Assembly: GCA_022316685.1 (NCBI GenBank)
Contig: JAKJHU010000066.1
Location: 4,523,913 to 4,587,912, forward strand
DNA from: Progne subis subis
Taxonomy: Eukaryota; Chordata; Aves; Passeriformes; Hirundinidae
Length of the DNA: 64,000 nt
Direction of reading: 5' to 3'
In this document: positions 1 to 11,760 of the stretch, piece by piece
Position numbering within the stretch: position 1 is the first letter of the stretch
How the letters are laid out: each line of letters begins with the position of its first letter
The notes under the pieces: model-generated
The model's database searches: none
The model's input: the letters and a program-made list of their open reading frames with translations, nothing else
What the model was told of the DNA's origin: nothing
Translations under genes and position numbers: made by a program

Positions 1-1915
1 TCCACCCTCCTATCTCTCACAACCTTGTCACAGTGACTGGCAGGTTGAATTTCAGACCAGCTGGTGGCTGTGACATTGACACACCTCACGCTGGAATCGT
101 TTAGATGAGCGGATAAAGTTGTCTTTCAAAATCCATCCCTAAAGCATCCCGCATCACACATCCAAAGGAAATCCATAAATCCAGCACGTGTCCTCCCTGT
201 AAGCCAGGGGGGGAGAAAAACTTTTGAGTCACCATTTTTTTTAAATTTTTTTTCCAGGATGTAGAACCTGAGATCCACAGGAGAAACTTCTCTTGCCCAT
301 CGAACCTCGAGTCTTAGATGGAAACCAGGAATCCTGATGCCTGGTCCGCGGGGAAAAGACCACCTCATAATGAACCCAGCATGACAGCACTGATCCAAAC
401 TTCACCAACTGCAATCAAAGGAGGAAAACAAAGGAGGGAATGGAGGGAGACAGCAAAAATGAGAGAGCTGAGATGAGCCAAGCACACATTTTAATGGGGA
501 TTTGGACTCCCCACTGCTGCTGCTGAAAGGCTTCTGCAGCAATCTTGGCTTCCCCTTCCTGGATTTACTGAGCTAATCAAACACAATTCAGTGCGGACTG
601 TGAGACAACAAAATCCACGGATGCTGAGAGGGAGTTTGGGAGCAGGCCCACGGGGTGGCCGAATGGGAGAGAAGCCCCTGCTCCAGGCAGCAGAGGGAAA
701 TGGCCAAACACTGCCCCAAAGAGCCAGAGCAGCCAATCCTGCCAACAGCAAAGGCAGGGCCACCTCCAAGGAGTGTTGGGCACAGGGAAGAGCAGTTTGG
801 TGGCTCCATGGCTACAATGGGCGTCCAGACTCTTCCAGGCTGGATGGGCATGGCCAAGGTGCTCATCAGCAACTCTGGGTCAGTGCTGGGGGCTGGACTA
901 GCGAGGACACAGATCAGGGGCTTTTCACGTGCAAAATTACGTTTGAGAGGCTCTTGAAAACGCAGAAACGTAGAAATGGCTGCAACAGCTCAGCCCAAAC
1001 ATCCACAGAGCCGTTCATTCATTCTCCGACTCCAACAGCAGAAAAACAATGACAAAACAGAGATAATAAAGTGAAAGTTCTCCTGGTTTAGGCTTCCAGC
1101 TTCCAGCCAGCACTGGCAAGGGACTGTCTGCCCTGGAGCCTGCACTGATGTCATTGCATTGAACAGCTCTCAACAGATCTTTCTTTCATTAATTTATCTA
1201 ATTGCTTTCCAGCCAGTTGTGTTGCTGGCCTCCATAATGTGCCTCTCAGCGCTGCACAGATGAATAACACACCATATGAAAATGTCCTTTCTTCGGTTTG
1301 TTTTAATATTCCACTTGATAATCTCATATAAAGTTCCCCAGATCTTGTGTTATGAGAAATGGGCAGCAATCACCCCCTCTTCGCTTTCTTCACCGCACTC
1401 CTGATTGTCTGGATCTATTGTGGCCCTCTCAGTCATCTCTCTTTTAAGATGAAAATTGCCAAGTCACACAATCTCTCCTTGTGTACCTCTGATAATCCTG
1501 AAAAACTCTCTCCAGCACCAATTACCTTTTCTACTTCATTCTTCACCCATATTTTAGCTCGTTTATAAATACACCAAACACCCTCAGCAGACATTCCCAT
1601 GGGAGCCTCCCAGATACTCCCCCCCTCCATCACAACCCTTTATTCATGGTCTTTATTTCCCACCTTTGAACTGGTTGCTGATCTATCAGAGGACTCATCT
1701 TCCTGCCCCATGACAGCATTGTTGAGGTTCTTGGCGATGGGAAAAGTATAAGTTCCTTTGTATTAACCACAAATCATCATCCCTATCACATGGACTTTGA
1801 TTTATTTAAAGAACAATAATTGACTCGTGACACCCACCGCCCTCCCCCAGCGTGTCATGTGCTTTTTTTATTCATCTATTCTTAAACCAAATAATTAGGG
1901 GGGGAAAAAATATTC
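1..1915. other. Intronic sequence, nothing recognised
   Basis: No repeat family or exon was recognised. The stretch around 1170-1300 (CATTAATTTATCTAATTGC and following) has the AT-rich, homeodomain-motif look of conserved vertebrate noncoding DNA, but this cannot be tested here. A 153-codon frame at 591-1052 shows no domain and is taken as chance. Confidence 0.5.
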
Positions 1916-2072
1916 CATAGAATCATAGAATCCCAGAATGGTGGCTTGGAAGGGATCTTAGAGATGATCTAATCCCAATCCCTCTGCCATGGTCGTCTTC
2001 CACTATCCCAGGTTGCTCCAAACCCCATTCAACTTGGCCTGGAACACTTCCAGGGATGGGGCAGCCGCAACC
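1916..2072 (-). mobile_element. CR1 LINE 3' fragment
   Basis: Begins at the element's 3' tail (ATAGAATCATAGAATCCCAGAATGG on the plus strand, slightly diverged) and runs through CCATGG...TTCCACTATCCCAGGTTGCTCC and GGAACACTTCCAGGGATGGGGCAGCC. This is the complement of the avian CR1 3' untranslated end, so the element lies on the minus strand and is 5'-truncated. Confidence 0.9.
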
Positions 2073-2125
2073 TGGATTCAAATTTCATGGTTTCAAATTC
2101 CAGCTCTTGGACATTTCAGGAGTTT

Positions 2126-2129
<4 letters not shown>

Positions 2130-2165
<36 letters not shown>
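2130..2165. repeat. Poly(A) run, 36 bases
   Basis: Uninterrupted A36, followed by AT-rich sequence. CR1 elements do not end in poly(A), so this is not the tail of the neighbouring CR1. It could be a simple repeat or the tail of a decayed retrocopy. Confidence 0.95.
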
Positions 2166-2167
<2 letters not shown>

Positions 2168-4008
2168 ATATACATATTATTTATATTTTCCACCTTTTAT
2201 TCTTCCATCAAGGCTAGAATAGGCAATGAGGTGTAGAGCAGATTTAACAACGTGGCAATTTCACACTGGAGTTTCTCGAGATCTTGCAGTGAACATCACT
2301 TTTATGCTGTAAAAGCATTTTTTGCTGCGGCCTCAGCAGCAGCCACTTCACACAGCGTGTGCCCTTTGGAAAGTAAACTTCCGGGGGAACCTCGTTAAAT
2401 TTTAATCAGTTACTTTTATGAGGTTAGCAATGTGTTTCCTATGTGGGCTGCCTGATGATTGTTTTGCAATTCACACCCCAGAGTTAGTGATCTTTTTCAT
2501 TCTTTTTTTTTCTTCCATTGAGTACAACTTCCTAATTTTAAATAATGTCTCTTGACTCTGCCATTTAAGTAGGTATTTTGATTATTTTTTCATTTGTTTT
2601 TACTGTCTTTAGGTGTTTTTTCATAGGTCACATAACTTCACAAGCCCCTTACATGATGTTTTTATGCAGGATACTGTGAGGCACTGCACCTTTTTTTTTT
2701 CTTTTAACACTGTCTGCTCCTTTTAACAAGCTACTCAATTTCATGTTGTTTCCGCTTTGGAGTTGAACTCCACAGCAATTTTTATTTATTTATTGTATTC
2801 TGCCTCTACAGGACGCTGAATTTGAGTACCACGTGGTCGCTCTTTCAGAGCAATGTGCTGAATATCTGTGTCCTGCAGCACAGGAGAAAATCAAGAATAA
2901 ATCCAGATTTGTGTCTCTTTTCCTGGGTTCGCAGGTAGGAGCTCCGAGTGTTGTGACATTTGCTCAGTGCATACGAGGCCACTCGAAGTCTCTCATCACT
3001 GCACTCTCTGCCCTCCCAACCTTTTGCAGCTCTCTCAGCATGTCACTGTCACTGTCACTGCCTTCAAGTGGTCAATAAACCAACCTCAACACTGTGCCCT
3101 TCCCTGGGGACACCTTGTCACTTGTGCACACGTTGACCTTATTTTCCTTCTTTGATTTTACATTTTCTTTAACATGAAAGGCCTTCCTCTATCATTTTGG
3201 CCTCCTCTATTGTTCTTGGGTGATTTATGCCATAAATGAGCTTCCCTCTATCGACGTTTCAGGCTGAGTATCCCATTAGCATCTTCGTTTAAAGCAGACT
3301 GTGCACAGGAGCAAGTATACATTTAATTCTGTCTGATTGCCTATTCTCATGTGCCTTGATTAAAAGGGACATTCATTGGGATTGATTTTTGATGCTTTAA
3401 CCTGAATTTTATCTAGTTCCAACCCAGTCGCCTTCTGAGGATAAAGGCATGTTATGACTTCACCTTTAGACAATGAGTCTCAACATTTAAAACCTCCTCC
3501 TTGCCTAATTTTTATTTAACTGGCAACAAATATCTTCCTTCCTCTCAGTTCCCACTCTTTGAAAATGTTTCCTTATTCCTCCCAAACTTTTTCTTCTCTG
3601 TTTTCTTAACTAATGCCCTGAAACATTTTCTCTGTCCCTGAGAGAATGCCTCCACAAAAACGTTGATTTTTAGCCCATTATCTCAACAGCATGTGCCTTT
3701 CCTCTGGGATTTTCCTCCTGCTGTCCCCCTGCAATGGGGAGCTGTGGCAACATCCCATTAGTCCATTGAACAATGCCAGGAAATATTCCCTAATCCTGGG
3801 GCCAAATGACATGGTCTGATCACAGCCATGTTATTGAACTCTATTAACTTCCAAAACACCTTGTGGAAACACTCCCTGACCTGTTTAATTCCCAAACAGG
3901 TCCAGGAATTGTTTGAAGGAGTGATAGCTGTCCCAAGCCAAACTCCATCCTAAAAAATTTGAAATTGGCTTCCAGTGCCTAATAATATTCTGTGGAGCTG
4001 TTTTAATT
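2166..4008. other. Intronic unique sequence
   Basis: AT-rich, with many short T runs (2502-2511, 2690-2700). No repeat family, exon or RNA gene recognised. A short CACTGT repeat occurs near 3045-3060. Confidence 0.5.
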
Positions 4009-4045
4009 CCTGCTATAAATATATGATCCTGCTATAAATATATGT
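4009..4045. repeat. Two-copy 19-bp tandem repeat
   Basis: CCTGCTATAAATATATG occurs twice with a period of 19 bases. Each copy contains a TATAAATA string, probably fortuitous. Confidence 0.8.
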
Positions 4046-4148
4046 TGTATGGCCCAGCACCACAGGATTCCTCTCCCCAGAGTCTCCCTGATTTTCCTCA
4101 GAAACTCGCAGAGATGTTCTCCTTCTGCCCATTTCAAACTGACAGAGA

Positions 4149-4388
4149 GCAGATTTAGGTTGGACATTTGGAAAAAAATTCTTTATTGTGAAGCTGGGGA
4201 AGGTTAGGGTTATGGCACAGGTTTCCCAGAGCAGCTGTGGCTTCCCCTGGATCCCTGGAAGTGTCCAAGGCCAGGCTGGAGGGGGATTGGAGCAGCCTGG
4301 GACAGTGGAAGGCGTCCCTGCCCATGGCAAGGGCTTGGAATGGCATGGTCTTTGAAGTCCCTTCCAACCCAAACCATTTTTTGATTCT
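4149..4388 (+). mobile_element. CR1 LINE 3' fragment
   Basis: Plus-strand CR1 tail running from AGATTTAGGTTGGACATTTGG through GGTTTCCCAGAGCAGCTGTGG and GGAAGTGTCCAAGGCCAGGC to CCCTTCCAACCCAAACCAT with a short ATTCTGG end. About 240 bases, 5'-truncated, moderately diverged. Confidence 0.93.
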
Positions 4389-4463
4389 GGCAGACCCACA
4401 CCAGTCTCTTCTTGCTCAAACATCTTTTTCAGGCCACCTGAAAACCTCTCCTATCTCTTTTTA

Positions 4464-4527
4464 TGGTTTTTGTTGTTGTTGGGTTTTTTTTGTTTGTTTG
4501 GGTTTTTTGTTTTGGTTTGGTTTTTTG

Positions 4528-4558
<31 letters not shown>

Positions 4559-4560
4559 TT
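4464..4560. repeat. T/G-rich simple repeat, (TTTTG)n
   Basis: Imperfect GTT, GTTT and GTTTT units ending in several exact TTTTG copies. On the minus strand it is CAAAA-rich. Confidence 0.95.
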
Positions 4561-4742
4561 CCCAATGCAAACAGAAGAGTTGAAGAGTCCCAACCTGGTA
4601 AGCCAGAGGAAAGAACCTCCTCAACATTTACACTGTAAAACGCAAACCAAGTCAGCAGGAGAAGACACTCAGTCCATGTTCCCACCCTACAGAGATCTGC
4701 CAGTCTGTCCACCAGTGCAGTGACCCCGGGCCTGCTCTGGAC

Positions 4743-4828
4743 CCCTCCAGGGTTACACCAGTGTAACCCTGACCAGATTTTCTGCTCCAGGGTTATGCCA
4801 GCGTAACCCCAATCAGTTTTCCTGCTCC
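4743..4828. repeat. Tandem pair of TTACAC...GTGTAA palindromes
   Basis: Two diverged copies of a unit of about 40 bases beginning CTCCAGGGTTA. The first holds arms AGGGTTACAC and GTGTAACCCT around a 2-base spacer (perfect 10-bp inverted repeat). The second (AGGGTTATGC / GCGTAACCCC) matches at 8 of 10. Dispersed sequences with a TTACAC-CAG-TGTAA palindrome and CAGATTTT-like tails occur in amniote genomes, so this may be an old element; that link is from memory. Confidence 0.65.
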
Positions 4829-5510
4829 GTTTGCGTTGGAAAATGCGAGATCACTTCATGCCAAATGTCCCAAAGGGGCAGCTGCAGGAGTGACAGGCAG
4901 GCCAACAAATTCCCATCCACTTTGGGAGAGATGTTTCATCTGCAAATGGGTTGTACATGACAGAGACAAGTTGCTATTTCAGATGTTTAAAGATATGCTA
5001 TAACACTGCTTGGCCTTAATTTTGGGCTCCAGCAAGCAATTGATTTTTTGATTCTTTATATTATGTTAATGATGTCATGGTCATATCGGAGCAGCAATGT
5101 ACTCCTGCAAGGCTCCAGAGTGCAATATTTAATAGATACTGTTAGTATTAATTGATTTGGCTATAATTCATTCTACTCATGTTTTCACACTTAAGGGTTG
5201 GGGTTTTTTGTGGTTGTTTTCTTTTTATTAGTAGTAAATTCCCTAAACATCCAGGCAGAATGAAAAAGTCAAAGCATTTACTTCTCCTCTTATATTTTTT
5301 AATTTGGGAATGGGTAGGAGTGGGGGAGGCTGTCGTCTCCAGCTCACCCCATCAATAGCAGATTAAGTATAGCACTCAATAACAGGACTGATGTGCTCCT
5401 CAACAGCTCAAGAGCCCATCAGATGATATTTTGTCAATTGGACAGATGAATTTATGCTGTGGATCCACTCTCCTTCCTTTCTCATCAGCCCTTTCTGATC
5501 CTAATCCAGA
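4829..5510. other. Intronic sequence with conserved-element look
   Basis: The part at about 5040-5170 is AT-rich with TTAATGATGTCATGG, TATTTAATAGATACTG and ATTAATTGATTTGG, a cluster of homeodomain-type (TAAT) and CRE-like (TGATGTCA) strings typical of conserved intronic enhancers. Only alignment with other birds would show whether it is conserved. Confidence 0.3.
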
Positions 5511-5666
5511 CGCCCCATCCCTGGAATTGTCCAAGGCCAGGCTGGATGGGGCTTGGAGAAACCTGGGATAGTGGAAGGTGTCCCTGCCCATGGCAGGGGA
5601 TGGGACTGGATGATCTTTAAGGCCCCTTTCCACCCAAACCATCCTAGAATTCTGTAATTCTAGGAT
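5511..5666 (+). mobile_element. CR1 LINE 3' fragment
   Basis: CCCCATCCCTGGAATTGTCC...GGCCAGGCTGGATGGGGC...GGTGTCCCTGCCCATGGCAG...GATGATCTTTAAGG, ending with CCAAACCATCCTAGAATTCTG. Plus strand, strongly 5'-truncated. Confidence 0.92.
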
Positions 5667-6551
5667 CCTCTATCAGATAAAGCCAGGAGAGAATTCTTCA
5701 GGTCAGGATTTTTTTTCTTTTGCCCTTAAAAGCAGAGAGGGGAATGGACAACAAAGATTTACTGTTGCCCTACAATTCTGGTAAAAATTAACTCCCCAGC
5801 ACACAGAAAATCACTGTCGTGTACAGGTACACTGAGAGCCTGCAAAATTCAGAACCACTCCTGGAAATAAGTTTTTCGAGGCAACAGCTGCAAGATGGAA
5901 AAATAATTTCTGCTTTCTCAGCTAATCATACACTGAAAGTTATTTGTGAGTTTGTTTGCAGGGCCGGGGCTGGGTGAGGATGAGGAAGGGATCAGCTTGA
6001 TTTGCTTTTATCCGTGTTTGCGTTTTCTCTTCTCCCTGAGAAAAGCACAAAGCTAAAGTTCTTGGCAAGCATCCCAACATCATCCTCATCCTCTTCCTCC
6101 TCACTGGCTGCCGCTTCAGAGGCGCTGGGTGGAAAAGGACCAGGGCTGCCTGCAGAAAAGCCACCTCTGGCCCTGCCACATCTCAGAGATGCCCTGCTCT
6201 GACAACATCTGATCATGCCAGGCAAGCTCTGAGAGACTGGGAGCAGACAAAGCAGGGAAGTGTTATCTGATCTGAAATCCTGCCCTCTTGCCCTGCACAA
6301 AACAGCCCAGTGCTGCCCGGCAGGGCTGGCTGGCATCCCTTCCAAACTGGTGTTGGGGGCAGCACACGTCTGGATGCCTGTTCCCAGCTCCTGGGAGCCA
6401 CAGAGAAGGACAGCTCCTGGGGGCTCCTGTCCGTCAGCTGCAGCTGAGAAAATCCCCTCTTTGTGGGGGAGTCTGGCTCTGAAGGATAAAAGGAGTTTGA
6501 TTTTGTTGTGGTCATCTCCTCACCTGTGGTCAGCTCTGAGCCATGAGAGTG
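5667..6551. other. Intronic unique sequence
   Basis: No repeat family or exon recognised. Overlapping frames on both strands at 5992-6345 arise from low-complexity TCATCCTCATCC sequence and encode nothing recognisable. Confidence 0.5.
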
Positions 6552-6612
6552 TCCTTAATACAGGGAGTTCATTAATCCAGGGAGCTCATTAATCCAGGGG
6601 CCCTCATTAATG
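6552..6612. repeat. Short tandem repeat, CATTAATCCAGGG unit
   Basis: Three to four imperfect copies of a 19-21 base unit (CTTAATACAGGG, TCATTAATCCAGGG, TCATTAATCCAGGGG, TCATTAATGC). Each carries a TTAAT or ATTAAT homeodomain-type core. Confidence 0.75.
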
Positions 6613-6619
6613 CTGGTTT

Positions 6620-6770
6620 TAAACTGAAGGAGGGTCAATTTAGATGAGATATAAGACAGGATATTTTTTTTTTACAACGAGGGTGGTAAAATACTGGCAG
6701 ATCCTGCCCAGAGAAGCTGCGGCTGCCTGTGGATCCCTGGGAACACCCAAGGTCAGGCTGGACGGGGCTC
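6620..6770 (+). mobile_element. CR1 LINE fragment, both ends truncated
   Basis: AAACTGAAGGAGGGTCAATT, AGATGAGATATAAGACAGGA and CCCAGAGAAGCTGCGGCTGC match the CR1 3' region in the plus direction. The terminal part with CCATGGCAGGG and the tail repeats is missing, so the 3' end has been lost. Confidence 0.85.
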
Positions 6771-7170
6771 TAACCCACCCTCACCCCAAAATATGCACCA
6801 AGCTACCAAGGGAGAAGCCTTCCAGGCATTGGGAGTTAGATTGAGATTATTTTCTTCACGTCTCAATTAAAATGTAGATCTCCTCCACTGCCTGGGGCAG
6901 AGGGGCAGGAGGCACTGGGAATGAGATTCGGGAGGGAGAAGCAAGGCATGGGGAGTGTTGGTTTCATCCCTGTCTGCCTTAACCCTTCTGGAGCCACCCC
7001 TGCTCTAACAGAAGGGTGTTCATTGGGAGAATCAAGGAACTGCACGTGAGTTTGCACCTTGTCCTGTCTGCCAAGGCTCCTGCTGCTCTAATTAAACAAA
7101 CTCAAAACCTACTCAGCCACTTGTGAGATGGAAATACTATTTTTGTGCTTTATGTATGATTGTATATGAT
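6771..7170. other. Intronic unique sequence, nothing recognised
   Basis: No repeat family, exon or notable motif found. Confidence 0.4.
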
Positions 7171-7214
7171 TTATACTTATATTTATATTTATATTTATAT
7201 TTGTATTTGTATTT
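7171..7214. repeat. AT microsatellite, (TATATT)n
   Basis: Repeated TTATATTTA units followed by three TTGTAT units. Confidence 0.9.
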
Positions 7215-8407
7215 CTGCAGTAATCACATCCTGCTCCCTACAGGACTTCTGCAATCCACTCGCTGTCCAAAGCACTTTAAGCCTTAGGATCTCACACCCA
7301 CTCATGGGGTGAGGAACAGTTACTCCTGTCCTATAGAAAAGGGCTAAAACACAGGGAAGTTAAGGAATGGAGTCATTTTAAGTCGGGCGTTGTTTGATGT
7401 GGTCATTTAAAGAAACTGGCACTTCCAGAGGGCAATTCATTCCACTGCCTCCAACACCTCAGGGTCAGGAGGAATGTGTCCAAAAAAAGTCCTTGTCTTC
7501 ACTGTCTGCAAAGACAGGAAAACAAGGAGCAGATGAGATAAATCCCATCCTAAGGAATTTGTCCAAAATCATGCAAGGAAGAGCAAGGAAATTAATTCTG
7601 CTCTCTCTTGCCTAAGGAAAATCTTGTAACCAGTGGATCATGCTAATGTTCCTTTCTGAATGTACCAAGGGATCCAGGATGTGTTTTCTCCAGCCAGATC
7701 TTGTCCCAGATCTTATCTTACAACAGTGACTCAGTCCTTGAGCCCACAGCAATTCCCACTTCCCTGACCTCTCAGATCCCTTTATCCAGGTTAGGCAGAA
7801 TCCTCCAGCTCCTCCACTCTGTCCCAGCAGAGCTTTCAGCATTTCCCCTGCTCCTCAGAATTTTTGTCTCAACTTTTCCTCAGCTTTCTCTGTATTTTGT
7901 TGGTTTTTTTGGTTTTTTGGGGTTCTTTTGGCGTTTGTTTGTTTGGGGTTTTTTTTGCCACAAGAAACCAACAAGAAGATGTGCTAAATGCTGGTGTAAC
8001 TTCCAGGGCAGGGAAGGAAATGTTGGAGGTAAATGAAAAGAATCTTGCTCTTCCTTCATTACCAGGGACTGGTGGATGATTTCTTGCAAGACCCAGCCAA
8101 GCTGTTTGCTGTGGGCCTGCCCCATGTCCCTGCAGCACACAAGGAAGCCCATTGCCAGTGGCAAGAGAAATTCACTGCCAATACCTGTGTTCTTCACTGG
8201 GAATTTGACCTTCCCTGCTGAGGATGGCAAGAAAACATGTTTTCTTGGAATATCCTGGTTTCTCGCATCCGTATCTGAAGCAGAAAACAATGGAAGAGAA
8301 GACGCTCAAGAAAACAGGACAATGAGTTGCTCAGAGCCACTCACCAAACAAAAGAAATGCAGATGTCGCTGGGGTTAAGAAAAGACTGTAAGGAATCTTA
8401 AAATTGT
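7215..8407. other. Intronic sequence with a T/G simple repeat
   Basis: Unique sequence except for a GGTTTTTT/GTTTGTTTG stretch at about 7897-7960, similar in type to the one at 4464-4560. No exon recognised. Confidence 0.5.
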
Positions 8408-8476
8408 AACTAAACTAAACTAAACTAATATATATAATATAATAAATTAATAAATAAATAAAAAAATATAATAAAA
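8408..8476. repeat. AT-rich microsatellite, (CTAAA)n then (TAAA)n
   Basis: Four ACTAA/CTAAA units, then TATATAATATAATAAATT and several TAAA copies. Confidence 0.9.
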
Positions 8477-8575
8477 GAAAGACCCACAGCAGGATGACAG
8501 AATCAGCTTCAAGCCCAGAAGCTCCTGTGAACTCCCAGAAGCTTCCTCCAGGGCCACAGTTCTGCTTGGAAGGGA

Positions 8576-8735
8576 ATCCTGAGTTGGAAGGGACCCACAA
8601 GGAACATCCAGTCCAACTCCTGGCCCTGCACAGAACACCCCAAAAACCCCTCCCTGCGCCTGAGAGTGTTGCCCAAACTCTTCCTGAACTCTAGCAGGCT
8701 TCATGTTGTGACCATTGCCCTGTGGAGATGGTTCC
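8576..8735 (-). mobile_element. CR1 LINE 3' fragment (CCTGCACAG subfamily)
   Basis: On the plus strand: GAGTTGGAAGGGACCCACAA, CAGTCCAACTCCTGGCCCTG, CACAGAACACCCCAAAAACC and GTGACCATTGCCCTG. This is a CR1 subfamily distinct from the GGTTTGGG type; the element is on the minus strand. Confidence 0.9.
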
Positions 8736-8766
8736 GAAAATACCCAATTCTTGTATCCAAATGAAT

Positions 8767-8799
8767 TAAAAAAAAAAAATAAAAAAAAAAATAAAAATC
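8767..8799. repeat. A-rich simple repeat
   Basis: A12, T, A11, T, A5: a poly(A) interrupted by single T bases. Confidence 0.9.
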
Positions 8800-8967
8800 T
8801 CCCTGGTACAGAAGTCAAAGGGGAAAGCATGTACCTCTGCACCTCTGCTTGGGGGATGGAGTTCAGGGGGTGTGGGAGCAATAGGGGCAATCAGGACTGT
8901 CATGGTGACACAAAGAGAGATTGGGTGGCAGGTCACTGAACGTGGGAATGTGCAACAGAAGAGCTTG

Positions 8968-9174
8968 GGAAGGAATTCCTGGCTGTGAGGGTGGTGAGGC
9001 CCCAGCACAGGGTGCCCAGAGAAGCTGTGGCTACCCCTGGGTCCCTGGAAGTGTCCAAGGCCAGGTTGGACAGGGCTTGGAGCAACCTGGGATGGTGGGA
9101 GTTGTCCCCGTCCTTGGCAGGGAGTGGAATGGGATGATTTTTGAAGGGTTCTTCCCACACAGATGATTCTCTGA
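8968..9174 (+). mobile_element. CR1 LINE 3' fragment
   Basis: GGAAGGAATTCCTGGCTGTG, AGGGTGGTGAGGC, CCCAGAGAAGCTGTGGCTAC, GGAAGTGTCCAAGGCCAGG and GGGATGATTTTTGAAGGGTT, ending in a degenerate GATTCTCTGAT tail. Plus strand. Confidence 0.93.
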
Positions 9175-11576
9175 TGGCCTGAATTTGCAGGCAGGAGTGT
9201 GTACAGATCCATGGAGAGACTGAGGCTGGAAAAAGACACACCTTAGAGGTTTGCTGTGCTTTTATTTAGGAGGAATCTCTCCCCAATCCCCCCCTGCTCC
9301 ATTCCGTTCTGAGACTCGTCACGGGTGGAGGCTGATGAAACGTCACAGAAGCAGCAGTGGCAGCACAAGGTCGATGTTCCCCCACCCTGGGGAGGGCTCG
9401 TTTCATGTGCCATTCTCCCTCATTGGCAGCTCATTGGCTGCAGAGGCACCAGGGAGCACCTGACCGCAAGACAGATTCCCTAAAGGACAGAGATTCCCTA
9501 CAAACGGCCCAGGGACCGAGACAGCTCCCTGAATCATCCCTGACACTCACTGAGTGCCACAACCCTGCAGCAAAGCCTAGCCCTGCTTCATTGCAAATTA
9601 GGGCATTGCAAGACTTTAAAATTCACAAGAGGAGTGAGAGTGGTCGCCCAAGGAATTTTGTGCGTTCTGAGAATTTGCGAGGGAACCCAAACTGGGGTTA
9701 GGCTCTATTTTGTCACCAACATAGAGAGCTCTAAAGTCAATTGAGATGTCCTCAGGACCCCGTCTCATCCTCCAGAAGAAAAGCAGACTCTGTACCTTGT
9801 TTGTCAGCCCTGGGTGAATGTCTCACACTGAGGTTCCCCAATCTCAGCACAGCAGGGATTCAAACTGAATCACATTCATTGTACATAAAAACACCTAAAA
9901 TTCAAAGTCTCCTTATATTCTCGATATATCTGTGTTTAAGCAACTGAATTATTCCTTATTTTCCTGCTTCTTGAGGTCTGAACCTCCCTGCTGGCTCTGT
10001 CAACATCCGTGTTGCAATTCAAGTCAGCGAATTCTCGTTCCTTGTGACAGTCCCTGTAACTTTGCATCTCAGCTCCTGATTTTTAAGGTTTTTAAGGCAG
10101 CTCGGGGTGGCTCGGGATGGTCCCCCATCCCTGTTCCTTCCCTGGATGTCTCCTGTGGGATATGTAGACATTTCACCCAGACACCTTCCCCCAAAGGGTC
10201 TGAGCTTTCTGCAACGGTAAATCTGAGCTGCCACTGTTCCTGCGATGGAGACAAATCCCAAGTAGGACACCAAACCCACGGGGATGCACGAGGAGAAAGC
10301 TTCTGCTGGAACCCACGGCACAAACTAATTATCTTCCCACCCTTCCCCACTGCCCTCTGGCAAAATAAGCTAATCAAAGGAAAGGTTGTTATCAAAACAC
10401 ATTTACCACACGCCTGCGTCTTATGGTCCACGGTGCCCAGTGCTGTCCCTGAGTTGCCTCAGGCAGGTACAGCCACGGAGATAATCAACCTGTGAAGGGC
10501 ACAGCTCTGCCCTGCACTGCTTCGGCTCACCAGAGCAGGAAAAGCGCTCCCAAAGGGGACACGATGGCGTTCAGGGAATGGATGCAGCGGTGGGTCCGTT
10601 CTCCAGGACTGGGGATGTGCTCAGAGGGCTAGGTTCAGAGGGGTTTATCCAACGCTGCCTGTAGAGAAACAGGATTCCCAGGAGCCTCTGATTCCCTCAG
10701 GGCTTTATCGCCATCAATAGCCACGCTCCCAGCCCTGAGAATTTCATCCTCCTCCTCGCTGGGCTGAGAGCCCCGATCTCATTTCAAAAGGCCTCACATT
10801 TGGGGCTATTTCCTGGGCTGCAAAGGTGTGAAAGGATGGGTACTTTAGCTGTACCTCAGCAGGAGATTAGAGATTCCCTGGGCTCAGAGCAGGATGCTTT
10901 GATGTCCCCCTGCTGCGCTCTCCTCTGAAACCCCGTCTCCAGTTTCCATAACTGCCTGGGAAGAAGTGGGAATTGCTCCGTGCCAAGGCCAATTTTGGGA
11001 TAATGACTCCACTTTCCCTTGCTGTCGGGTGGAAGGGGTTCTCAGGCCAGCTGTGACCCAGGAGGAGTCAAACCAAGACATCCTGAGAGCGCATTCACAC
11101 CTGACTTTGCCACCTCTGACCTCCAAAGCAACGACTGGAGACTTCCAAACCAAATGAAAGGATTCAGATTTTCCTGGAATTACTTTCCTTCCCATCATTC
11201 TTATTTTTCTTCCCGTCGCGCAGCAGCACGGAACTGGAAATCTCCCTTGCAGTGAGAAATGTCCACAAATACCTCGGGCACTACCAGGGTGTGGAACTTA
11301 ACAGCTGAAGTAGCTCTGAGTCTCCCCTCTGATGGGGAGGCACAGCCCAGATGGGCACAGATTTCCAAGGAAAAGCAGGATCTGAGCTGGAAACTATGCT
11401 CTCCATGTGACTGCTCCATCCTCAGGACGATTAGGAAAATTATCAGGTACCTGTGGCAAGTTTCCCAGGTGTCCGAAGGCTTCAAGAGCTGCCCCACGGC
11501 AGGACAATGTTAGGGCAGGAAAGGATAGAGACAGATTTTCCTAATAAAAATGGCCCCAGCCATGATTGTGAGACCC
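9175..11576. other. Intronic unique sequence, 2.4 kb
   Basis: No repeat or exon recognised. Overlapping frames at 9932-10495 (187 codons, plus) and 10069-10431 (minus) lack domain, splice or composition support. GC content rises around 10450-10850 without CpG clustering. Confidence 0.5.
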
Positions 11577-11760
11577 AGAGGGTGGTCAGGCACGGCAACA
11601 GGCTCCCCAGGAATGTAGTGATGGCACCAACACAGCCAGAGTTCCAGGAGGGTTTGGACAATGCTCTCAGTCACCTGGTGTGATTTTTGGGGCTGTTCTG
11701 TGCAGGGCCAGGAGTTGAACCTTGATGGTCCAGCTCAGGATGTTCCCTGATTCTATGACT
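11577..11760 (+). mobile_element. CR1 LINE 3' fragment
   Basis: AGGGTGGTCAGGCACGGCAA, CAGGCTCCCCAGGAATG, GGTTTGGACAATGCTCTCAG, GTGCAGGGCCAGGAGTTG and the tail TGTTCCCTGATTCTATGACT. Plus-strand member of the same subfamily as the element at 8576-8735. Confidence 0.92.

Noticed and set aside
8766..9239. 157-codon minus frame
   Set aside because: Mostly the antisense of the CR1 at 8968-9174 plus an A-rich simple repeat.
9932..10495. 187-codon plus frame
   Set aside because: Unrelated to any family I know, with overlapping frames on the other strand of equal quality.
11453..11530. Possible extra CR1 piece before the element at 11577
   Set aside because: A few matching words only; not separable from unique sequence by eye.
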